A program made the translations under genes and the position numbers. A model generated the notes under the pieces. That model was not told the origin of the DNA. It saw only the letters and a list, made by a program, of their open reading frames with translations, and made no database searches. A stretch of 64,000 nucleotides of DNA. Source: Yoonia sediminilitoris. GTDB lineage: Bacteria; Pseudomonadota; Alphaproteobacteria; Rhodobacterales; Rhodobacteraceae. The stretch covers positions 62,001-126,000 of the forward strand of contig NZ_QBUD01000005.1 of the NCBI RefSeq assembly GCF_003058085.1, read 5' to 3'. Shown here in pieces: positions 18,886 to 27,556 of the stretch; positions within the stretch are counted from its first letter, which is position 1; every line of letters starts with the position of its first letter.

Positions 18886-18898
18886 TTGTCTCCCCCAA

Positions 18899-19912
18899 TC
18901 AGGACCAGCGGTCGGAAAAGTCGAAGGCTGCGTCGTACCCGAAAAGTGCCACAGATCCGCCTGTATGCAGGAAGACAACGCGCTCGCCCTTCTTGAAATG
19001 GCCCTTTCGGATCAGATCGATGAATCCGGCAGCGCCCTTGGCCGAGTAGACGGGATCCAGCAGGATGGCTTCAAGCTCGGCAAACATCTTGATCGCCTCA
19101 AGCCCGCTCTCGGTGGGAATGCCATACCCGTCGCCGACATAATCGGAGTTGGCCACGACATCATGCCGCTCGACGACGCCGGGACAGCCCAGCTTTTCCG
19201 CAGTTTTGCATGCAAGGCCAAAAACATTCTCTTCCTGTTTGGCCTTCGGCGCGCGCACGCCGATTCCCAGAAGAGGAATCTGCGCGTTCATTGCCTTCAG
19301 TCCGACGATGAGACCCGCCTGTGTTCCAGCACTGCCTGTTGCCGTCACGATGTGATCAATTTTCATGCCACTGCCGTTCACTTGGCTCAGAATCTCAAAG
19401 GCGCAGTTCACATAGCCCAATGCACCCGTTGGGTTCGAGCCACCGCCCGGGATTGCATAAACTTTCTTGCCATCGGCCCGCATCTGGTCGGCCATGTCCT
19501 CTATCAGGGCATTGAAGTCAGGCCCAGTCGCGCGTTTTTCGGTTGTGGCTCCGTGCAGGTGATCCAGCAAAATGTTGCCATTGTTGTTGTAGTTGGCGTT
19601 GTTTGATCCGGTCCGGTCTTCAAGCACGATGTGGCACTGCATGCCCATCTTTGCGGCGAAGGCTGCGGTCTGACGTGCATGGTTGGATTGAGTGGCGCCT
19701 TGCGTGATGACCATTTCAGCGCCTTGCAACTCTGCTTCTGCCATCAGGAATTCCAGCTTGCGGGTCTTGTTGCCGCCGGTGGACATGCCTGTGCAGTCAT
19801 CGCGTTTAATCCATATTTCCGGCCCACCCAATTCTTTGGTCAGGCGGTCAAGACGCTCAAGTGGCGTCGGCAGATGAGCAAGAAATCGGCGAGGAAAACG
19901 GGCAAGATGCAT
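18899..19912 (-). CDS. cuyA: L-cysteate sulfo-lyase / D-cysteine desulfhydrase-like PLP enzyme
   Basis: This PLP enzyme of fold type II belongs to the ACC deaminase/D-cysteine desulfhydrase family. The Schiff-base lysine is in [10 protein letters not shown], and the phosphate-binding loop is [10 protein letters not shown]. Residues such as [31 protein letters not shown] and [13 protein letters not shown] resemble the CuyA (L-cysteate sulfo-lyase) branch known from roseobacters more than E. coli DcyD. It would release ammonia, pyruvate and either sulfite or sulfide. It is divergent from a LysR gene, heads a two-gene unit with the racemase, and shares the locus with a polar amino acid importer. 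The gene symbol is tentative; D-cysteine desulfhydrase is the main alternative. Confidence 0.7.
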   Translation of the reverse strand: MHLARFPRRFLAHLPTPLERLDRLTKELGGPEIWIKRDDCTGMSTGGNKTRKLEFLMAEAELQGAEMVITQGATQSNHARQTAAFAAKMGMQCHIVLEDRTGSNNANYNNNGNILLDHLHGATTEKRATGPDFNALIEDMADQMRADGKKVYAIPGGGSNPTGALGYVNCAFEILSQVNGSGMKIDHIVTATGSAGTQAGLIVGLKAMNAQIPLLGIGVRAPKAKQEENVFGLACKTAEKLGCPGVVERHDVVANSDYVGDGYGIPTESGLEAIKMFAELEAILLDPVYSAKGAAGFIDLIRKGHFKKGERVVFLHTGGSVALFGYDAAFDFSDRWS

Positions 19913-20027
19913 TCTGAAAGTTCCTTAGTTTGCTTTATCCGAGGTTTAGCCGTTTAAGACTGCAATTGATAATGCAAATTAGCCCATGTAAATTGCAGTT
20001 TCTGCAACATTAACTTGAGAACAAAAA

Positions 20028-20969
20028 ATGCGGATGGAATGGATCGACGATATTTTGGCTGTGCTTGATACTGGGTCGCTGGCGCGCGCGGCCGAGAAAC
20101 GGCTGGTCACGCAATCGGCCTTCACAAGGCGTGTGCGCTTAATCGAGGAAAGCATCGGCGCAGAATTATTTGATCGGCGGCGTAAACCTGTCACGCTCTT
20201 GGCCGGGGTCGAGGCCCTTGCGCCGGAGTTGCGCGACCTGAGCATCCGGCTAAGACAAATCAGACATAAGCTTCATACAGCAAACAGCGAGGCCGGCAGC
20301 GCGCTTAGCTTTGCATGCCAGCACGCGATAACCACAACCGTATCGCCCTGGATCGTGCGCGCTCTGACCACACAAGGCGACGGCCCCGTCAGAGTGCGGT
20401 CCAGCAATCAGGAAGAATGCCTGATGCTTCTGCTTTCAGATGAGGTTGACTTTGTCGTCATGTACACGGTGCCCGACATGCCAACACCCTTTTCAGAAAG
20501 TGCGTTCGAGACATTAACACTCGGGGGCGATATTTTGATTCCTGTTTGTGCACCCGAACTGCGGGACGCCCTGCAATCGAACCTTCTGACCACCATTAGC
20601 TATCCGTCAAATGTATTTTTGGGTCAGGTCTTTGACCGGCATATCGTGCCGCGTCTGAACTATGAGATACAAGTCGCGACCAAGGCCGAAACTGCACTGA
20701 CACTTGCGGCATATGAATTCGCCGTCGGCGGCATCGGAGTGGCATGGTTACCGCGTTCACTGGTCCTCGCGGCCATAGCAGAAGGGGCATTAATCTCGCT
20801 GGAAGGGGAACTTCCGGTTCAACCACTCGACATCAAGGCATTTCGACTGTCCGGTCACACTGGGCTGCAATCGCAATCCGCATGGCGGGACACGCTGTCT
20901 CAGATTGCTTTGCCCGAACACCTGAAACCTCTCACTCATCTGACTGCGGACAACGCGCCATCCAGTTAA
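20028..20969 (+). CDS. LysR-family transcriptional regulator
   Basis: An N-terminal winged helix (DTGSLARAAEKRLVTQSAFT then RRVRLIEESIG) covers residues 1-65. A LysR_substrate ligand domain follows to residue 313. It is transcribed divergently from the cuyA-like/racemase pair, with only 115 bases between the starts, and lies just upstream of the ABC transporter genes. LysR proteins commonly control such divergent neighbours in response to the pathway substrate, so it probably regulates both units. This regulatory link is inference. Confidence 0.93.
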   Translation: MRMEWIDDILAVLDTGSLARAAEKRLVTQSAFTRRVRLIEESIGAELFDRRRKPVTLLAGVEALAPELRDLSIRLRQIRHKLHTANSEAGSALSFACQHAITTTVSPWIVRALTTQGDGPVRVRSSNQEECLMLLLSDEVDFVVMYTVPDMPTPFSESAFETLTLGGDILIPVCAPELRDALQSNLLTTISYPSNVFLGQVFDRHIVPRLNYEIQVATKAETALTLAAYEFAVGGIGVAWLPRSLVLAAIAEGALISLEGELPVQPLDIKAFRLSGHTGLQSQSAWRDTLSQIALPEHLKPLTHLTADNAPSS

Positions 20970-21321
20970 AAAATCATACTTACGACCGGCCAACGCTTGT
21001 TCGGCCATGAACCGAAGCAGGTTGCATTTTCAGGTCTTATGTTTTCAGCCCCCACGCCGGGGCAAGACTGTTTGTCGCGACAGCCCTCCAGTCTTCCGCA
21101 GTCGAACGCCCGACTTTCAAATTTTGGGAGATCCTAGAAAACTTGCATTTTTCGCATTTTATAGGCGCAATTTTGCATTAGACCTGCGCAAAATGTGGCG
21201 GTAACGTCAGAAAAATGCGCAAAAGCCGTGATTTTCATAGACGCAGGTGTACGGCGCTTTCATGATAAAAACGGCAATAAAAAATAAATGCCGGTGCTTA
21301 GAACCAACAAGGAGACTACGA
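20970..21321. promoter_or_regulatory. ABC transporter upstream region with inverted repeat
   Basis: No gene is seen here. The region is AT-richer than its surroundings and repeats elements of the kind TGCGCAAAA. The clearest is ATTTTGC-N11-GCAAAAT at 21170-21194, a LysR-type spacing of arms, about 130 bases before the binding-protein start. It is a candidate operator for the LysR protein encoded just upstream. Confidence 0.4.
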
Positions 21322-22188
21322 ATGCTATTCAAAAACACAGTTTTGACTGCGGTTGTCGCACTGGGCCTTTCGGCTCCGGTCGCGTTTGCCGAAGGTCATG
21401 GCGGAACTTTGGACAAGATTGCTGCCAGCGGTGAAATTGTGATTGGGCACCGCGAAAGCTCGGTCCCGTTTTCCTATCTAGATGAAAACCAGCAGCCGGT
21501 TGGGTACTCCATTGATCTTTGCATGAAGATCGTTGAGGCCGTCGCGACCGAACTAGAGCAGGAACTGACGGTCAGATATGTGCCAGTCAACCCAAAGACG
21601 CGCATCGCGCTTATGGCGAATGGCACAATTGATCTGGAATGCGGTTCGACGACAAACAACCTTACACGGCAACAGCAGGTCGAATACCTGCCTGTGACCT
21701 TTGTGACGGGCACCAAAATTCTGACGCGCGTCGATTCCGGCATCAATTCTGTTGCGGATCTCGATGGCAAGGCAATCGCGCTTGCCCAAGGAACAACAAA
21801 CGAACGCGCCGTCATGGCCGCTGTCGAGGCTGCCGGCATGGATGTCAAGATCTTGCCAGTGCGCGACCATGCAGAAGGTATGCTGTCGCTGGAAACGGAC
21901 CGTGTCGATGCCTATGCGACAGACCACATCCTGCTTCATGGCCTGATTTCAAAATCCAAGACCCCGGAAGACTTTGCGGTCGTCGGCGATTTCCTGTCAT
22001 TTGATCCTTATGCCCTGATGGTGCGGCGTGATGACAGCGCGTTCGAGCTGGTCGGAAAGAAAGCTTTGGCCGAGGTATTCCGGTCGGGCGAGATCGACGC
22101 GATCTATGCGCAGTGGTTTGATCCGCTAGGCGTGCCCGCTGATCCGCTCCTGACCGCCGCATTCCGGCTTGGCGCATTGCCAGAATAA
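21322..22188 (+). CDS. Polar amino acid ABC transporter substrate-binding protein
   Basis: This periplasmic binding protein belongs to the family 3 (GltI/AatJ-like) group. A Sec signal peptide ends at VAFA. The mature part has the family motif GEIVIGHRESSVPFSYLDE, then GYSIDLCMKIVEAV, DLECGSTTNN and a late GKKALAEVFRSGEID. The Glu/Asp-binding members share LECGSTTNN. The ATG at 21322 follows AGGAGA and gives a normal signal; upstream in-frame starts add a charged leader. With the downstream permeases and ATPase it forms a four-component importer. Given the cuyA-like neighbour, cysteate, cysteine-related or acidic amino acids are candidate ligands. Confidence 0.92.
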   Translation: MLFKNTVLTAVVALGLSAPVAFAEGHGGTLDKIAASGEIVIGHRESSVPFSYLDENQQPVGYSIDLCMKIVEAVATELEQELTVRYVPVNPKTRIALMANGTIDLECGSTTNNLTRQQQVEYLPVTFVTGTKILTRVDSGINSVADLDGKAIALAQGTTNERAVMAAVEAAGMDVKILPVRDHAEGMLSLETDRVDAYATDHILLHGLISKSKTPEDFAVVGDFLSFDPYALMVRRDDSAFELVGKKALAEVFRSGEIDAIYAQWFDPLGVPADPLLTAAFRLGALPE

Positions 22189-22200
22189 AAAACTAATCAA

Positions 22201-22232
22201 GAACCGGCAGGATTTCCCTGCCGGTTCTTTTC
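22201..22232 (+). terminator. Hairpin between binding protein and permease genes
   Basis: The perfect stem GAACCGGCAGG / CCTGCCGGTTC encloses a short ATTT-type loop and is followed by TTTT. It has the form of an intrinsic terminator. Its position inside the operon suggests partial termination that keeps the binding protein in excess over the membrane parts, or protection of the upstream message from 3' decay. Confidence 0.8.
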
Positions 22233-22249
22233 CCAACGGGGCGTGACAT

Positions 22250-22969
22250 ATGGACTATAATTGGAATTGGGCCGTCCTGTTCGAGGAACAATACCTTAGT
22301 TGGCTGATCAGTGGGTTCGGCTGGACCGTCTCGGTTGCGCTAAGTGCATGGTGCATTGCGATCGTGATCGGTGTTTTGGTTGGTGTCGGGAAGACGATTC
22401 CCAATCGCTTCGTTCGCGCCATCTGCGCCACCTATGTCGAAATTTTCCGCAACGTCCCGCTCTTGGTGCAGATGTTCATCTGGTACTTTGCGGTTCCCGA
22501 AATGCTCCCCGAAGACTGGGGCAGGTGGATGAAAAGGGACATGCCAAACCCAGAGTTTGTGACAGCCGTCGTCGCCTTGGGTCTGTACACCGCATCGCGG
22601 ATCGCCGAGCAGGTGCGCGCAGGCATCGAAACTGTCCCACCCGGACTGACAGCGGCGGCTACGGCCCATGGCCTGAGCGTCGGTCAGACCTACCGCTATG
22701 TGCTGCTGCCGATTTCCTTCCGGATGATTGTTCCGCCGCTCACATCGGAATTCTTGACGGTATTCAAGAACTCCTCACTGGCCTTGACCATCGGCCTGCT
22801 GGAATTGACCGCCCAAAGCCAGCAGATCGCCGAATATACCTTTCAGGGTTTTGAAGCCTTCACCGCCGCGACTGTCATTTACGTCTGCATCGCACTCGTG
22901 GCGACGGTCCTGATGCAGGTGATTGAAAAGTACACCCGCATCCCGGGCTATGTTGGAAAGGAGGGCTGA
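22250..22969 (+). CDS. Amino acid ABC transporter permease (GltJ/HisQ type)
   Basis: This is an inner membrane permease of the polar amino acid family, 239 residues with about five helices. The N-terminal helix is followed by the conserved FVRAICATYVEIFRNVPLLV. The EAA-like coupling loop reads TAAATAHGLSVGQTYRYVLL near residue 140. It begins 62 bases after the binding protein, beyond the hairpin, and is three bases from the next permease. It pairs with that permease to form the heterodimeric channel. Confidence 0.92.
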   Translation: MDYNWNWAVLFEEQYLSWLISGFGWTVSVALSAWCIAIVIGVLVGVGKTIPNRFVRAICATYVEIFRNVPLLVQMFIWYFAVPEMLPEDWGRWMKRDMPNPEFVTAVVALGLYTASRIAEQVRAGIETVPPGLTAAATAHGLSVGQTYRYVLLPISFRMIVPPLTSEFLTVFKNSSLALTIGLLELTAQSQQIAEYTFQGFEAFTAATVIYVCIALVATVLMQVIEKYTRIPGYVGKEG

Positions 22970-22972
22970 ACC

Positions 22973-23629
22973 ATGGGAGACTTTGATTTCAGTGTTATCT
23001 GGTCCTCGCTGCCGTTCCTGTGGGAGGGGCTGCAACTTAGCCTATGGCTGACGTTCCTTTCCATTATCGGCGGGATCGTTCTGGGCACGCTGCTGGCGCT
23101 GGCGCGCTTGTCGGGCATTGCCCCGCTGTCAATTGCTGCGGCCACATATGTGAACCTTATCAGGTCGGTGCCGTTGATCCTTGTGATCTTCTGGTTCTTC
23201 TTCCTTGTGCCGCTGGTGATCGGGCGGCCAATCGGCAGCTTTTACTCTGCACTCATTGCTTTCGTGCTTTTCGAGGCGGCCTATTATTCGGAAATCATGC
23301 GCGCCGGCATTCAAAGTGTGAAACGCGGACAAGTGCATGCAGGGCAGTCGACTGGCCTGAACTACTGGCAAATCCAGCGTTACATCGTGCTTCCGCAGGC
23401 ATTCCGGAACATGATCCCTATCCTTGTAACGCAGGGCATTATCCTGTTTCAGGATACGTCGCTTGTGTTTGTGGTGTCGTTGCGCGACTTCATGACGGTC
23501 TCTTCGATTGTTGCACGCACCGAAGGCAGGCTGGTTGAAATGTATATCTTCGCCGCCATCGTCTATTTCGTAATCTGCTTCTCCGGCTCAATGCTGGTCC
23601 GAAGCCTTAAATCCCGGATGAGCACATGA
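22973..23629 (+). CDS. Amino acid ABC transporter permease (GltK/HisM type)
   Basis: This second channel subunit has 218 residues. Typical features are the N-terminal [18 protein letters not shown], the conserved [19 protein letters not shown], and the coupling loop [20 protein letters not shown]. It overlaps the ATPase gene by four bases (ATGA), so the transporter genes are translationally linked. Confidence 0.92.
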   Translation: MGDFDFSVIWSSLPFLWEGLQLSLWLTFLSIIGGIVLGTLLALARLSGIAPLSIAAATYVNLIRSVPLILVIFWFFFLVPLVIGRPIGSFYSALIAFVLFEAAYYSEIMRAGIQSVKRGQVHAGQSTGLNYWQIQRYIVLPQAFRNMIPILVTQGIILFQDTSLVFVVSLRDFMTVSSIVARTEGRLVEMYIFAAIVYFVICFSGSMLVRSLKSRMST

Positions 23630-24354
23630 TCAGCATTGAGAACATCAGCAAATGGTACGGTGATTTCCGCGTCCTGACCGATTGCACAACGCGTGTTGAA
23701 AAAGGCGAAGTGGTCGTCGTGTGCGGCCCGTCAGGTTCGGGCAAATCGACGCTCATCAAATGCGTCAACGGGCTGGAACCGGTGCAAGAGGGCAAGATCA
23801 CCGTCGACGGAGACGAGGTGACAGCCAAGCGCGCCGACCTGACCGCGCTGCGATCACGCATCGGCATGGTTTTTCAGCATTTTGAACTTTATCCGCATAT
23901 GTCGGTTCTGGAAAACCTTTGTCTGGCGCAGGAAAAGGTTCTGAGCCGGCCGCGGGCCGAGGCCGTCGCACGATCAGAAAAGCTGCTTGCGCGGGTTGGC
24001 ATGGCCGATCACGCGAAAAAGTACCCCAGCCAACTTTCGGGGGGCCAGCAGCAACGGATCGCAATCGCAAGATCACTTGCCATGGACCCGATTGCGATGC
24101 TCTTCGACGAACCGACCTCCGCGCTTGATCCCGAGATGATCAAAGAAGTGCTCGACGTGATGGTGGAACTTGCCCAAGAGGGGATGACAATGATGGTCGT
24201 GACCCACGAAATGGGTTTTGCACGCAAGGTTGCCGACAGGGTGATCTTTATGGACGAAGGCGCCATTATCGAAGACCGGCCAACAACCGAATTCTTCGAC
24301 AACCCCAAGAGTGAACGTGCAAAAGACTTCCTCTCGAAGATACTGAACCATTGA
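23626..24354 (+). CDS. Amino acid ABC transporter ATP-binding protein (GltL/GlnQ type)
   Basis: This is the ATPase of the amino acid importer. It has Walker [10 protein letters not shown], a Q-loop in [13 protein letters not shown], the signature [17 protein letters not shown], Walker [14 protein letters not shown] and an H-loop in [26 protein letters not shown] is characteristic of polar amino acid transporters. It is the last gene of the unit. IS-derived debris starts about 200 bases downstream. Confidence 0.95.
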   Translation: MISIENISKWYGDFRVLTDCTTRVEKGEVVVVCGPSGSGKSTLIKCVNGLEPVQEGKITVDGDEVTAKRADLTALRSRIGMVFQHFELYPHMSVLENLCLAQEKVLSRPRAEAVARSEKLLARVGMADHAKKYPSQLSGGQQQRIAIARSLAMDPIAMLFDEPTSALDPEMIKEVLDVMVELAQEGMTMMVVTHEMGFARKVADRVIFMDEGAIIEDRPTTEFFDNPKSERAKDFLSKILNH

Positions 24355-24792
24355 TGATCAGGCTTAGCGCGTCATTTCGGACATTCTGAACTGGGCGATT
24401 GTCCCTCAGACACTCGAAGGTCTGGAGTATCAGCCCAAGCTGAGTTTGCGAGGCCTGCGCGGGTGACGGCATCGGATTGGTCAGCTTTCGGCGCCAGAAG
24501 ACGGCACTGTGCCGCCGCTACCTTGGCCGAGTATTGCTCCGCCGTTCACAGGAACGCCACCTCTACGCACGATCAAACTTCAAGCTCAACCGCGCCGCCG
24601 CTCTGTCCGAATGGCGCCAACTTTGTTCCGGGCAAGTTCAGGCTGATTGCCCGAAACCGAGATGGGCTCGAATTCGTCTGACAGCACCCACATCGCGATA
24701 GTGCAGTTCAGGTTGGACCAGAGCTACTTGTATCTTGGACGATCTTCCGACTAATAATTGCTGGACGCTGAGATCACAGTGAGTGCAAGGCC
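24355..24792. other. Intergenic region with an IS6-family relic
   Basis: The first ~190 bases have no recognisable content. An IS6-family transposase tail at 24549-24633 is listed separately. The last ~150 bases must contain the promoter of the DUF5054 gene, but I see no clear -35/-10 pair or palindrome. Confidence 0.5.
24549..24633 (+). mobile_element. IS6-family transposase C-terminal relic
   Basis: Twenty-eight codons read QERHLYARSNFKLNRAAALS, then EWRQLCSG. This is the conserved C-terminal tail of IS6/IS240-type transposases. The transposase at 37000-37704 has the related ending SLHSRSNFKLNRAVALAEWR. The two copies differ in sequence, so they come from different IS6 elements or diverged long ago. 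The catalytic part is gone. Both relics have the same orientation and bracket the catabolic island. Confidence 0.75.
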
Positions 24793-26742
24793 ATGTCGAG
24801 CAAGCGAATTCATCTGATATTCAAGACGCATCTCGACATCGGCTTTACTGATTACGCGTCCGAAGTGTGTCGCCAATATCATGATCATTTCATTCCAATG
24901 GCGCTTCGCACGGCCGAGCACCTTTGGGAGGAGAATCCAGATGAGCCCAAGTTTATCTGGACAACCGGCGCTTGGCTGATCCACCAACATCTTGAACAGG
25001 GCTCGCCCGAGGGCCGGCGAAGACTAGAGGCCGCGATTGAGAAAGGCCTTATTGCCTGGCACGCTCTGCCTTTCACGACACATACCGAGCTTCTTTCTGT
25101 TGAGCTTTTCGACGCGGGTTTGGGTTACGCCCGCGATCTGGATCGGACATTCGGACGAAAGACGACAGTTGCGAAAATGACCGACGTTCCGGGGCATACG
25201 ATCGGCATCGTACCGCTTCTGGCGCGCGCGGGTGTCCGGTTTTTGCACATTGGTGTCAACTCAGCGAGTACGCCGCCGGACGTGCCCCCCGTTTTTCGAT
25301 GGCGCACGCTAGACGGTGACGAAATCCTTGTCATGTATCAAAACGAATATGGGACTACGTATTTTCCAAAGGGAATCGGCGATGGCATCGGGTTCGCGCA
25401 TACGATGGACAATATGGGGCCGCAAAGCATTGCTCAGGCCGTCGATGCGCATCGTTTGATGGCGCTGGATAACCCCGGCACAAGGATCGTTGCGTCTACG
25501 CTGACCGACTATGGCGACCTGCTTTGGGCCAGGAGGGAGGAGTTTCCAGTCGTCACGGACGAAATTGCAGATAGTTGGATCCACGGTGTTGGGACCGCGC
25601 CGGCCAAGGTATCCAGGTACATGGGGTTACGCCGGTTGTATGGCCAATGGGCTGCGACAAGCCTGACCGAACAGCGTGAAAAAATGGGTCGTGGGCTCTG
25701 TATGGTTGCGGAGCACACTTGGGGCGTTGATATCAAGACTTTCCTGCGGGATGAGAGTGCTTGGGATCGACCGGATTTTCAGGCGGCTAGGCTGTCCGAC
25801 CCACGGTTCGCGTTGGCGGAACGTTCTTGGCAAGAGCAGGACGAATTGATTGAGGTTGCGATCGCAGAGTTGCCGCCGGACGACTTGGCTGAAGCAATCG
25901 AGGCGGCGTCGTTGCCGGCAGTCTCGCCGGCTGAGATCGCTGTAGCGAGGCAGAGCGCTGCGCCCCTGGACGACGGTGAACTAACTTTCGACATGGCGAG
26001 CGGGAGTTTGGATGGTGTGCGGTTTCCGAACGGTCGCGAATTGAGAACTGACGGCGGGCTTTTGGGTGCAATTAGTTATGAAAGCTACGACGCAAAAGAC
26101 TACGCCGACTACAAGAATAGCTACCTGACGCTTCGTACACATTGGGGAGAGCAGGATCACGGGAAACCCGGCTTGGAGAAGGCGGGGACGTCGCAATCAG
26201 CTATCTGTCAACCGAAGTGGCTTGGCGTCGGCATCGACGACACGGGCCACGCCATCAGCAAGTTTCGCTTTGACGGGGTTGCGGCGGGTGACCTTGGGGC
26301 GCCCTCAGTTGCCGAGGTGCGCTATCGCTTCGTCGATCACCAGACCTTGGAGATAATGGTGTGCTTTTTTGACAAGCCTGCAAACCGTATGCCGGAGGCG
26401 TCATTCCTGACCTTTGCTCCTGCGGTTGATCCGGAAAGCTGGCGCTTTCAGAAACTTGGTTACAAGGTCGATCCGACTTCTGTTGTCCATAATGGAAACA
26501 GGCAATTGCATGCGGTTGAGGCAATTGAATGCAAAGATATGCAAGGTGAGCATATTGTTATTACTCCGCTTGATAGTCCGTTGGTTGGTCCCGCAGAGGC
26601 ACAATTTCTTGTGTTTCATCGGGACGATATTTCGATGAAGGACGGCATTCGTTTTTGCTTGCACAACAACAAGTGGGGCACGAATTTTCCGATGTGGAGC
26701 GAAGGGGACTTCGTGTTCCGGTTCCATGTTTCTGTGGAGTAA
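24793..26742 (+). CDS. DUF5054 protein, GH38-like glycosidase fold
   Basis: This 649-residue protein resembles DUF5054 members, which share the N-terminal fold of GH38 alpha-mannosidases. The start, HLIFKTHLDIGFTDYASEV, has a metal-site-like HLDIGFTD in place of the HxD motif of GH38. FIWTTGAWLIHQHLEQ, WHALPFTTHTELLS, DVPGHTIGIVPLLARAGV and EHTWGVDIKTFLRDE are further conserved-looking blocks. The C-terminal half is beta-rich, as in the sandwich domains of GH38. There is no signal peptide, so it should act in the cytoplasm on imported material. It is the first gene of the island operon. Activity in this family is, to my knowledge, not established, so glycosidase is an inference from fold. Confidence 0.75.
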   Translation: MSSKRIHLIFKTHLDIGFTDYASEVCRQYHDHFIPMALRTAEHLWEENPDEPKFIWTTGAWLIHQHLEQGSPEGRRRLEAAIEKGLIAWHALPFTTHTELLSVELFDAGLGYARDLDRTFGRKTTVAKMTDVPGHTIGIVPLLARAGVRFLHIGVNSASTPPDVPPVFRWRTLDGDEILVMYQNEYGTTYFPKGIGDGIGFAHTMDNMGPQSIAQAVDAHRLMALDNPGTRIVASTLTDYGDLLWARREEFPVVTDEIADSWIHGVGTAPAKVSRYMGLRRLYGQWAATSLTEQREKMGRGLCMVAEHTWGVDIKTFLRDESAWDRPDFQAARLSDPRFALAERSWQEQDELIEVAIAELPPDDLAEAIEAASLPAVSPAEIAVARQSAAPLDDGELTFDMASGSLDGVRFPNGRELRTDGGLLGAISYESYDAKDYADYKNSYLTLRTHWGEQDHGKPGLEKAGTSQSAICQPKWLGVGIDDTGHAISKFRFDGVAAGDLGAPSVAEVRYRFVDHQTLEIMVCFFDKPANRMPEASFLTFAPAVDPESWRFQKLGYKVDPTSVVHNGNRQLHAVEAIECKDMQGEHIVITPLDSPLVGPAEAQFLVFHRDDISMKDGIRFCLHNNKWGTNFPMWSEGDFVFRFHVSVE

Positions 26743-26811
26743 TCGGTGCGCGTGCATAGGCAAAGAGTTTGCGACGGTGTCTGGTGCGAGCGCTTGATTG
26801 GTTGGAGTTGA

Positions 26812-27318
26812 ATGCAGGCATCTTCGGTCGTTCAGTTCTGGGAAATCGCGCAAGCCCACGGTTTGAATATCTGTATAGATGGCGGCTGGGCTGTGGATGC
26901 GGTCTTGGGAGTGCAGACGCGCCCGCATGGTGATCTTGATATTGCGCTGCCCGCTTCCGAGGTCCTGGCTCTGACATCGCTGCTTGGGGAACGCGGTTTT
27001 CGCGAGGTTGCGCAGCCTGATAGTTGGGAGCACAACTTCATCCTTCAGACAGACAGCGGAGATACCATCGACGTGCATTCTTACGAGTTGCATGCTGATG
27101 GGAGCAACCAGGATGGCGTCGCCTATATCGAGGATCATCTAAACGGCGAGGGGCACATTCTGGGGTGTCGCGTTCGGTGTGTCCCGCCGCATTGGCTTGT
27201 CCAGTTCCATACCGGGTACGAGGTTGACGAGACTGACTGGCATGACGTCCGATTGCTGTGCGAGAGGTTTGGTTTGACCATTCCGGATGCTTACGAGCGG
27301 TTCACCGGGACCGAATAA
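26812..27318 (+). CDS. LinA/LnuA-type nucleotidyltransferase
   Basis: The 168-residue protein belongs to the small nucleotidyltransferases related to lincosamide and aminoglycoside adenylyltransferases. The signature is CIDGGWAVDAVLGVQTRPHG followed by DLDIALP, supplying the metal-binding Asp pair. VPPHWLVQFHTGYEVDETDWHDV is the conserved C-terminal part. The gene lies between the DUF5054 gene and the sugar transporter on the same strand. It may be a sugar- or polyol-modifying enzyme of the pathway, or a resistance-type cargo gene. Drug inactivation should not be assumed from the family alone. Confidence 0.85.
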   Translation: MQASSVVQFWEIAQAHGLNICIDGGWAVDAVLGVQTRPHGDLDIALPASEVLALTSLLGERGFREVAQPDSWEHNFILQTDSGDTIDVHSYELHADGSNQDGVAYIEDHLNGEGHILGCRVRCVPPHWLVQFHTGYEVDETDWHDVRLLCERFGLTIPDAYERFTGTE

Positions 27319-27505
27319 AGATTCTGGCATGAGCATCAGTTTTGGCGTGAGTAGTCGTGCGAAAACACAAGCTGGGCGCTAAAACAGGCATCCGGCGTCA
27401 AATAAATTTTACAATATTTGTACAGGCTTGAAGGAGATTTCTCCGGCATGGGCGCACGCTTCACCGGAATTTTCTTTTCAGATTGAAAGAAGTCTGCAAT
27501 CTTGT

Positions 27506-27536
27506 TTGCACACGTGTGCAACGACATGCTTATATT
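27506..27536 (+). promoter_or_regulatory. Palindromic operator with promoter upstream of sugar ABC operon
   Basis: TTGCACACGTGTGCAA (27506-27521) is a perfect 16-base palindrome with a central CG, the form expected of LacI-family operators. A TATATT -10-like box lies at 27531-27536 and a TTGCAC -35-like element lies inside the palindrome. The operator would therefore block RNA polymerase when bound. The LacI protein encoded at 33538 is the obvious candidate. The start codon of the binding protein is 35 bases from the palindrome. Confidence 0.65.
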
Positions 27537-27556
27537 AACCATTGGGAGGTAAATAA

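Noticed and set aside
24477..24701. A 74-codon forward frame taken as a gene
   Set aside because: Only the middle 28 codons match a known family (IS6 transposase tail); the rest is unrelated, so it is a relic.
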